This document shows, in pieces, positions 11,155 through 18,522 of a DNA stretch of 18,522 nucleotides. Position 1 is the first letter of the stretch; each line of letters starts with the position of its first letter. This DNA comes from Echinococcus granulosus (Eukaryota; Platyhelminthes; Cestoda; Cyclophyllidea; Taeniidae), in NCBI RefSeq assembly GCF_000524195.1, contig NW_020170419.1:688887-707408 (forward strand), given 5' to 3'. A program made the translations under genes and the position numbers. The notes under the pieces were generated by a model. That model was not told where the DNA came from, searched no databases, and was given only the letters and a program-made list of their open reading frames with translations.

Positions 11155-11361
11155 AGGGTCACAATTTCCCAAACAGAATTCTGCAGGGACTCCTTAAGAA
11201 CAACTCTTGAATCAGAAAATTTGTTCGTCAAGGCTCACGGGGAACGGAAGCGCGTTGGTATTGTTAAAGTGCATTGCCGAATTGGCACTGATCTTTTGTT
11301 TTATGAGTGGTTCAGTCTAAATAGGAACAGCCCTGAGCAAGTTTTCGCATTTTTCGACTAA
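11155..11361 (+). CDS. Possible exon, unknown protein
   Basis: GTTCGTGTTCTTTGACAG is a plausible acceptor. After it a frame stays open for about 68 codons to TAA at 11359-11361. The peptide (starting RVTISQTEFCRDSLRTTLES, later ERKRVGIVKVHCRIGTDLLF) has mixed, protein-like composition but no family I know. If it is part of the gene ending at 11947 it must splice out before its stop; GTATTG at 11258 is one possible donor. Otherwise it is a separate 3' end or chance. Confidence 0.25.
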   Translation, partial: RVTISQTEFCRDSLRTTLESENLFVKAHGERKRVGIVKVHCRIGTDLLFYEWFSLNRNSPEQVFAFFD

Positions 11362-11564
11362 ACTTGGACCTGAGTTATCGTTGAGGTCTCCATGTAGGAA
11401 TTCGGAGGGTGACGACTAGCAACACAAGTGGCGTGAGCATTGCTTTGTGATACATTTGTAGGAGGTTTAGTCAAGTATACTAGGCATGAGGCACCTCACA
11501 ACGAACTATTCATGTTGGTTTGGGCAACATCCTCTCTATTTCTTCTCTCCCTACCTCCCTTTGA

Positions 11565-11947
11565 GGGGAAATTGTTCTTCTCACTCAACTATCACAAGTA
11601 AGCAGGTGGGCTGGGATCGACCGTGGCACAGCAACGAAACCAAAGCGCCTAACTTTACTCACAGAAGGTAGGTACATCATTGGTGGCTCAAATCAGTGGT
11701 TTACGTAGGATGCTAAAATATCTGGCTCCTTGCAGAGAGAGTAATTGCTGTATCCGGTCAATGTATGCCCATGCTTCTAAGGCGAGAGAGAAAAGCCACC
11801 GAAACCGATTATCCGGATGTGCGATTCGCACCTATTACCATTCATCCCATCAATGAAAAGAAAACCAAAGGCTATTATGCTTCTCATGACCCAGCCAACA
11901 GTTCCATTTTAGCTCATTTTCCTTCCCCACCAACAGACAAGAAGTAA
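11565..11947 (+). CDS. Candidate 3' end of a gene: two exons, unknown protein
   Basis: Exon A (11565-11667) ends in ACAGAAG|GTAGGT. Exon B (11736-11947) starts after TGGCTCCTTGCAG and ends in TAA at 11945-11947. Removing the 68-nt intron joins the two open frames exactly: 103 plus 212 nt is 105 codons including the stop. The junction reads RLTLLTEERVIAVSG. The C-terminal part is basic then polar (MLLRRERKATETDYPDV, later HPINEKKTKGYY) and ends FPSPPTDKK. No domain is recognised. 11565 is only where the frame opens, not a proven exon start. Introns of this size are usual in many small-genome invertebrates. Frame agreement alone has a one-in-three chance, so this is a hypothesis with better support than other exons here. 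Confidence 0.38.
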
Positions 11948-12189
11948 AGGCTCGAGTGGAGAAATTCTGATTTGTAAATGCACATACACGTCACACATAC
12001 TGGTCCATTTACAAACAAAGGGAAAGAAGACATTTGACTGGGCCTCTTCGCAGGAGAGCACGGCGTTTTGAAAGCCACTCTTTCCTCCTTTGATGTTGGG
12101 AGCTCAGTTTGACTTCCGTCTCTCCTTTCTTTTCTCTCACATCCCCCTCTCCGTTTTCGTCACGTTTGCCATCGTCACGGTGAAGCGAA

Positions 12190-12231
12190 TGACTACCGGC
12201 GCCTCAGAAGCGGCTGAAGAAAAGAACAACA
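12190..12231 (+). CDS. Possible first coding exon
   Basis: An ATG opens a frame reading MTTGASEAAEEKNN and reaches AACAACAG|GTTAAA. It follows a C/T-rich leader (about 12070-12180) that resembles a 5' UTR. The start context has C at -3 and the donor GTTAAA is poor, so support is weak. It is unrelated in frame to anything nearby that I can name. The same frame runs on to a stop at 12330-12332 if no splice occurs. Confidence 0.18.
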
Positions 12232-12714
12232 GGTTAAATAAAAGGTTCCAACAACAAGACCAAGTTATCCAGTCAACTCATATCAGAACTGTTTTAATTA
12301 TTTTTGCGTCGCTGCAATGCATTCCATGGTAGACTGACAAATATATCTCGACGGTGGTTAAAGAATGGAAGGGATATTTACACAACTTTGGTTCAGTCCA
12401 TGGCAAACCTACACATACACACCTCAGTGTCCAACTAGAGGAAAACACGATTTACCACGTTAGGCACCACCAGAAGTTGCATTACTTTTGACAATTTTAG
12501 GCTCCATAAAAGATTGAAGATACTAGAAATAAAATGAGGCATGACTATTCATTGCGGAAGCGGTACTGATTACCCTAACTTGGTAGTTTAGTTAATGCCA
12601 AAGTGGTGTGAATCAGTTGCGAAAACGCAACGAAAACCAAAACCCAAAATGAATGCAGAATAGACCTACGTTGTGTCAACCACACAAGGCCAAAATTGAG
12701 GGAGCACCTATTAA

Positions 12715-13680
12715 ATCGACGTCGCTGATCTCGGTGGGATTGACACCCTCTACTCTCATTACGCCGATGATAATAGTGATGTCGGGGAGAGGACGGGGAG
12801 TGGCTTCCGTCTGGACTGGGCACGAAATGAGCTCTTTACGTTTTTTAAGAGCATTTCAGGAGGGACATGCCGGGTTGTTTCATTTGGAAAATGCCGACGT
12901 AAAAATGTGGTGAAGAAGGATTTCAAATTCATGAATGCGATTGTTGAACGCATATACAACCACCAAGAAGCCTATACACTTGCTACCTGCATCATCCGAA
13001 CATCGTCAAGTTCATTGGTGCCGGTCCAAACACGCGAATGGCCGACGTTCGCTATGTTGCAATTGAGCGTTAAATTATGTTTTCCTGTTTCGACGTAGGC
13101 AGTGAGTTTCCCTGCCCAATTATTCTTCCGATTTGGCGCAGATGTAATTTTTTTGTCATCGTCAAAGGTATCTGCTGTAGGCATATGAATATCCGTGAAT
13201 AATTGTGATATACTCACCGTTTTCACAAAAGCTTCAAGTGTACGCACTTTTCTTTTACCAAAACCAATGCACAAGGATGAGTTCTTCACCAGTTATTCGA
13301 AGTCAGTGGATGTTTACAGCATGACCGTTTCGATTTGGAAAATGCTGACACGAAGATTGGACCAAGTGGTGAGTCCTCACTCCGTGAGGATCCATTCAAG
13401 TCTGCCATTTCTTCAAAGTCTCTTTGATTGGTGAGAAACCCCTCACTTCTACCTGTCTAAAAGTGTCCTCATTGGGAAGTAGAGTTGATGGAAACTTTTG
13501 CGCTTGTAGTGGAATGGCGGCAGATCAGTGTCAGCGACCAACAGCAACACAGCTGGTCCGACTCTTCGATTTTATCATGTGCAGAGTCTGCACGATGGAC
13601 ACTTCGCAACTGTGCATTCACCTCGAGAACGCCGAAGCTCCCAGTACCTCTCAATGAACCAGCATCATCGCCGTAAATGA
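12715..13680 (+). pseudogene. Degenerate protein kinase domain (TKL-like)
   Basis: Kinase subdomains lie in order on the plus strand, in changing frames. I-III: SISGGTCRVVSFGKCRRKN then VVKK (12850-12918), the glycine loop and ATP-binding lysine strand. IV: LHHPNIVKFIGAG (12987-13025), then RYVAIER and a stop at 13071. VIb: HRQRYLL at 13157-13177, where HRD is expected. VII: CDIL at 13204-13215, where DFG is expected. VIII-IX: RTFLLPKP, then SYSKSVDVYSMTVSIWKMLT (13291-13350). XI: DQCQRPTATQLVRLF (13523-13567). A further frame change gives a possible basic tail ending at the TGA 13678-13680. Glycine loop to QRP spans about 227 codons, near the usual kinase spacing, with roughly 15 residues missing before HRQ. 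Catalytic Asp and the DFG motif are lost, and at least four frame changes occur. This argues for a dead copy. Short introns or an expressed pseudokinase are less likely alternatives. HPNIVKFIG and DVYS...ML point to the TKL (MAP3K-like) group. Confidence 0.72.
13375..13389. repeat. Small inverted repeat inside the kinase remnant
   Basis: CCTCAC and GTGAGG flank TCC. It overlaps GTGAGT at 13369, the only strong donor-like motif within the kinase remnant, just after the MLTRR segment. It lies where the domain is least well conserved (subdomain X), so it may mark an inserted or rearranged stretch. Confidence 0.5.
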
Positions 13681-14197
13681 GCATAATTTTCGGAGAAATC
13701 TTAGCAATCTTGTAATCTTCAGCATACCTTTCAAACCCTTCAGAACATCGTCATACCTTAACCATTGGTTTGCTATCCATGATATCGGTTACGATGGATG
13801 CACTGTTTCGTCCTCATTGTAAACAGCACATACGGTTACAGTACAGATACGCCAACCCGTATTTGTAACAATTGATAGCAAACACCAGAAGGATTTACTT
13901 ATATTGACATGTGAATTTCGAGCTATTAATATCGAGACGTTCCTATGTATATGCTACTCAGCAATCGCAGTGCGGTACCAAAGAAATATCAAACACCTTT
14001 ATTCCTCACGTAAACGTCCTGTAAGGCACTAAAGGTGCTTCCAAGTACGCACCAGTTAAGCGATGTAAAGTTGCTCAATTGCATTTTGCGATTTGTCACC
14101 AAGCTGTGATACATCGAAAATGCAGGAAAATGGAACGAGGCCAAGGTGTACCAAAATGCGGCCACGATCGGGGCAACAGTTAGTCGTAATTAAGTTT
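13681..14197. other. No recognisable gene
   Basis: About 500 bases between the kinase remnant and the tandem repeat, with stops in all frames and no supportable motif. There is no AATAAA close after the possible kinase stop at 13680. Confidence 0.6.
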
Positions 14198-14382
14198 GCT
14201 TTTGATCAGTCGCGCCGTTTGCTGCAGAAAGTCCATGGCCATTTCAGACTTCTCGTCTGAAAATCGAGAATAGGAGCTTGCATTTGATCAGTCACGCCGT
14301 TTGCCGCAGAAAGAATGCGCTGTTCTACGTTGGTGGTCAAAGGCCATTACAGAGTTCTCGTCTCTAAACGGAGAATATTAGC
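14198..14382. repeat. Imperfect tandem duplication, two units
   Basis: Unit 1 (14198-about 14279) and unit 2 (14280-14382) start with a 34-bp block that differs at three positions (14198-14231 and 14280-14313). They continue with GGCCATT and a TTCTCGTCT block (from 14237 and 14342), ending GAGAATA. Unit 2 carries 23 extra bases between the two blocks. Both units keep a stem: TTCTCG/CGAGAA at 14250-14270 in unit 1 and TTCTC/GAGAA at 14355-14375 in unit 2. The unit does not match any element I know. It may be a fragment of a larger minisatellite or a local duplication. Confidence 0.8.
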
Positions 14383-16852
14383 ATGACCCAAAGGCCATCG
14401 TGCAGAGCGGAAATGCAGTCTGCAGGGACTCAAATCCCCGCGCAGTTAAATAAAATACTAAATCACCACAATAGAAATCGAGGACCTTTTGCAGGAACGT
14501 GGATCGTACAGATTTCTTTGTGGGAAAACAAATCAACCTATTAGACTCTACAGGTAAGAACCGAAAACTCAATGCTTCATCATGATTCCATGACTATTGA
14601 TCTCGACTTCTAGGCTTGAAACAGAGGCCTCACCTCTTTGATTAGTCGCCTTTATCAACAGTTTTTCAAATCATAGTAGTCTGTGCACAAATTAAAGAAA
14701 ATTGATAAAATGGTTAAGAAGGGAACTGCTATGTTAAAATGGACGACAACAGCTATAGCAGAAATTCTTCCTCACTCGATTATTAGCAATCAAACTGCAG
14801 CATCACTTAGGAAAAAAAATTGGGCACTAAACTGGGTGCAACCGACTACTCAAAAGCAAAAGAACGCGTGCCACATGTGTGATGCAGTAAAATTATTTGC
14901 TTTTGAGGTGAAAGGCTGAAAAGCGGTAAGACCTCCCTTAGGATTCCAGCGAAATCTTCATTTATTTGTCGTGGTTAGTGTTCGCATGAAGCGGAGTCTA
15001 ACAACTTGTCTATGTGGCATTTTTCATAAAACCTCCAACCAAATTCCTGTAGTCAAACACTGCGAACACGATCAGATTTCGTTCTCAATCGAGGCTGGGG
15101 AATAAACCCATGTATCCACTTGGTGCTACTGTAGTGTTCGCACTTTACACTATTAGGGAAATGACCAAATCAACAGCGTCGCGCGGAACGTGTTCTAAAT
15201 TAATTTGCGGTAAATGACCGAACCAAATTGTCACAACTAAAGACAGGATAATTCTAAGTCAGTAAAAAGCGCTGCAGATTGATCATGGACCGCGCAAAGC
15301 TACACTTTCGGTTCCCTTGAGCAAGGGTTGAAGTGGTTAAAAAATCAAACCATAACAATAAGACATCGACTATAGTAGCCGACAATCCGCTGAGAATCTG
15401 GCAGAGAAAGTGTTACGAAATATTTGAAGAGGCAAGGCTAATTTACACAAATGTCGAATCCTTTGACAAATAAGAAAGCAAAACCGTGTTGACAAATAAG
15501 CTTGGGTACATCAAAGCCTGGAAAAGGTGTAAAAGTTTTAATTGAATGCAAGAATCCCTTAACTTTCTTTCCTCAAAGGAGGTAAACCTGAGGCAGTGAG
15601 TTAGGCATGAAGGTTAAGCGTACTTTATTGCTGACCTAATAGCCGCTTACAATTAAAGCGAACTAAGTGATTGAGCAGAATCGTGATTTAACTAAGCCAT
15701 TTGTAGACCTGAGTGAATAAGTGTGGAAATTCAGCGAAAACAAAAACATACATCAGAATAAGTGTATTAATGACAAAACAACACATTCTGATAGAAAAAA
15801 GAGCGGTAAGTGATGGTTGGAATCACCACAAAGGTAACGAACAACTCACTTAAACCTCCGATGCAACATCTTTCGCCATCGTAATGCTGTCTACGACAGC
15901 AATAGCGAACATAGATACGACATGACGTGTAAATTATTCCATTGGGACTCCACTGGATCTACCTTCACTCTTCTCCCTTACCATATCAAGCCTAAAAGGT
16001 GAAAAAATCCGAACTTTGAATGACTCTACTAGGATATGCAAATACAGGCCACTGAAATAGCACTCAGATACTGATATCCTCAACACTACAAGCTCTATTT
16101 GTCAATATTTGAGAATGAAAAACAGTCCCTTAAATATCGCCTAAAATATGCGTTTTCACTACTCTGGTATCTTATGCACATTGGCAGTGATTGGTAAGGG
16201 TGATTTTCATGCAATTGAGTGCAAAAGCACAATACAAAAAGTGGAGGTTCCAACAATATGACAAGGTTGTGAAATAAAGCAAAAAGCTGAAGAGGATAAG
16301 CTGTAGAATTTGCCTTGGACCAAATGAGGCAAGCAGGTTTAGGTGCAATTATCTACTTCCACCTCCCCTCAAGCTAATTTAGATAAAATATGACGCCTGT
16401 ACAAATAGCAGCCATGCCAACAGCCTAGAGAAGTAGATTTCTGCCGACGGAAATAACGGAAAAAATCAAATACGCATGTTTAAAGAAAAGCAACTGCAAA
16501 GACGAGGAAGACTTTGCATCATGTCTTATAAGTCGAACTAGTGAGTAAATAGACCTAAAAACATAAAGATGACAAGGACACCGTATGAGCACGCTGACTC
16601 AAAATAACGATGTGCTACTTACGGGTTATAGCCTAATTTAAGGCTCAAGGGTGAGGCTTCACATTTACGAGAAGGACACGAGCAGGAACTTAACTCACTA
16701 TTAAAATCAGCAACAAATAGGAGCTACGGCATCAAGAAACGCGGTCCCGCGAACAGATAAGGACCTACAATAGAATCCAAATAAGGCGCTTCCACGCCTA
16801 GGTTATACAAAGCAGACTCATAGCAATGTTCTCCTTGTCAATGCGTTCAAAC
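14383..16852. other. No recognisable gene; A-rich plus strand
   Basis: About 2.5 kb of stop-dense DNA. The ORF at 14683-14919 is lysine- and threonine-rich with no motif. From about 15.7 kb onward the plus strand is clearly richer in A than T. No tRNA, repeat array or splice-flanked coding stretch is seen. Confidence 0.55.
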
Positions 16853-17043
16853 ACAAAATAGAATTATTTAAAATTAAAATCAAAACTAAAAAAATTTAGT
16901 TATGATTAGGCTCTTTTTTAAAAGTTTAGATTCTACAAATAATCTAAGTGCTGTCAAATTTAAACCATGCTAATCGCCGGTGCTAAAAATACGCATTAAT
17001 AATACAATTTTTTTCAAAATCGCAAAAAGGTTTTTTTTTGTTT
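16853..17043. other. AT-rich, homopolymer-rich block
   Basis: Runs of A and T dominate, including AAAAAAA near 16890, TTTTTTT near 17007 and T9 at 17031-17039, with AATTTAAATT-like words. G+C is visibly lower than on either side. It sits where strand composition changes sign. Such blocks occur at intergenic promoters, replication origins and matrix-attachment sites; the sequence alone does not choose. Confidence 0.6.
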
Positions 17044-18522
17044 GTAAGTTTGCTAGCTATATTGGGTTAGTTCTCGGCATTTGCTCGCGTTTTCGGTAGG
17101 TGTTGGGAAAATTTTAGTATTATTTTGTTCTTTGAAATGCAGCACATTTTTGGTGGAAATAATGATGACAACTTAATTGCTGCAGTAACACAGTCTTTCC
17201 TTCAAATGTGGCGTTAAGGTTACGAGGTCTCCAAATGATGGCCACTTCGGTTAACAAGCATTCCTTGAGCAGATTTGCACCATATTTAATGCGTAGGTCT
17301 GTGTTTAATGGTTGTGACTTTTTTGGGGTTACATGTTACCTGTCACCTTTTTTCTCAACAGTTGAAGTAGAGAATTTTCTTTCCGCTTTTGTGACTGTTT
17401 CTTGCATACTTTCGGTCACCATGATATTGGTTTATGTGTGACTTGCTCTGGATATGTAAATGCCTGTGCGCACAATACAACGCTTTGTGATACACGTAGC
17501 CGCGCTCGAAACAACAGCGTCTGTAATTGCAATTTACTTATTGGCTCACATTTACTGTTGCGAAATTGTGCGATAATAAATACGTCACGAGTGTGACGAG
17601 GACCCACTCTCACCGTAGAGTCCTTTGACTTATAATCAAACGGCTTTCGATTTATTGCCTACTTATCAACCAAACGGGTGAATGTTCACATTCTTACTAT
17701 AAATGAACAGCTTCTTCTGCGTCACTGCTTTCATTACCACCATTGTCATCACGCCCTTCGACCTTTCAGGTGGGATTTACCTACACTCCCTTAAGCAGTA
17801 CACATCCCCCCTTATTCGCATATTTTTACCGCATTTCATTTCCCTCTATCAATGCCGTCTCTGCGTATTGCCTTGGCCCTCCCTACACTTTTCCTGACTC
17901 TATCTTTTCCCCTATTAACAACCATTTTGTTGTTCATATCTCCAGAAGTATGATTCAGTAATGATTTTCTTTAAGTCGAACTGCTGTTGTCACTTTTTAC
18001 CTGATCGGGGTGATATAAAATCTCATTTTTATTTGCATTGGTGGCTTGGATGGCTGGAGAATATGGGTTCGAATTGTCCCATCATCTGCTACTTTGATGG
18101 TCAACATCGGCGCAGAAAGTGGACTCCATATTAGCCAATTAGATTTTAATGCACAGCTAAACATATCCAGTGTCTTGCTAACGCCCATATGGCATGCATC
18201 AATATGTTTTTTGAGAAGGAAATTTGCCCACGAATGTCCTGCATGATGCTCTTCAGTCTACGCGGTTCGTTCTTTATATTTTGCGAAGCACTTTCTGGTA
18301 TGCCTAGTCTCTCAGCCTTTCCACTTATGATAAGTTTGACTCTTACTCCTTTCGCTCACTAGTGTCGCGTCTTTAAAACAAGTCTGTTGCTACTGTGGAG
18401 GATGAATTATCGTGAGTTAGAAGGAGGTCGGCAATGTGTTAAAAAGGTGGCAACTCACTTGAAGTTGATGTTATGATTCCGTAACAATACCCTTGATAAG
18501 TGAGGTAAGGACAGGTTTTTTT
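17044..18522. other. No recognisable gene; T-rich plus strand
   Basis: The plus strand is rich in T and, up to about 17.4 kb, in G; near 17.7-17.9 kb it becomes pyrimidine-rich. Several ORFs of 60-80 codons overlap on both strands. The pair at 17997-18246 (plus [14 protein letters not shown]..., minus ...[19 protein letters not shown]) looks the most protein-like, but neither matches a family I know and I found no convincing splice pair. Confidence 0.5.

Noticed and set aside
12972..13289. Minus-strand ORF of 105 codons, among the longest in the window
   Set aside because: It runs antisense to the kinase remnant, over the HPNIVKF, HRQ and DIL segments, and has no motif of its own. The plus-strand kinase signal explains the DNA better.
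12715..13680. Intact active kinase gene with short introns
   Set aside because: Frame changes occur where consecutive subdomains nearly abut, leaving no room for introns, and the HRD and DFG positions are altered.
18064..18081. TGGGTTCGAATTGTCCCA, which resembles a tRNA T arm
   Set aside because: The stem is four pairs and the loop ten bases instead of five and seven. No acceptor, anticodon stem or A box can be built around it.
1..18522. CRISPR array, prophage, insertion sequence or bacterial operon
   Set aside because: No regularly spaced repeats, ribosome-binding sites, long adjacent ORFs or transposase motifs. The tRNA structure and splice-like signals point to a eukaryotic nuclear genome.

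Overview
The window looks like intron-rich, gene-poor nuclear DNA of an animal. A parasitic flatworm such as a tapeworm is my guess, but no sequence here proves the taxon. The evidence is a nuclear-type tRNA gene with intragenic A and B boxes and no encoded CCA, stop codons scattered through all six frames, no ribosome-binding sites or operons, and several splice-like junctions (pyrimidine tract plus AG, GTAAGT/GTAGGT). There is no long intact reading frame. I found no CRISPR array, no rRNA and no recognisable transposase or reverse transcriptase.

Layout. 1-4928 is mostly featureless; it has a strong hairpin near 2.04 kb, a possible terminal exon with a poly(A) signal (2548-2662, AATAAA at 2827) and a possible minus-strand exon near 4.3-4.4 kb. 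A clean tRNA-Gly(UCC) lies at 4929-5000. 5-7.5 kb is non-coding by eye, with a degenerate CATT tract at 6.2 kb. At 7.55-8.10 kb there are short coding-like fragments, one with a weak PP2C-phosphatase look. A short exon-like segment is at 8756-8823. From 11.1 to 12.3 kb there is a cluster of exon-like ORFs, including two that join in frame across a 68-nt intron (11565-11667 and 11736-11947).

The best protein-level discovery is at 12715-13680: the remains of a TKL-like protein kinase domain. Its landmarks occur in the right order and at near-normal spacing: glycine loop, VKK, HPNIVKFIGAG, an HRD position reading HRQ, a DFG position reading DIL, SVDVYS and QRPT. They are spread over different frames with stops between them. 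It reads as an uninterrupted, probably dead kinase copy.

Downstream, 14198-14382 holds an imperfect tandem duplication whose two units keep the same hairpin. At 16.86-17.04 kb an AT-rich, homopolymer-rich block separates an A-rich flank from a T- and G-rich flank on the plus strand, an abrupt change in strand asymmetry. The rest to 18522 shows nothing I can name. Apart from the tRNA, I see no evidence that any two features work together.
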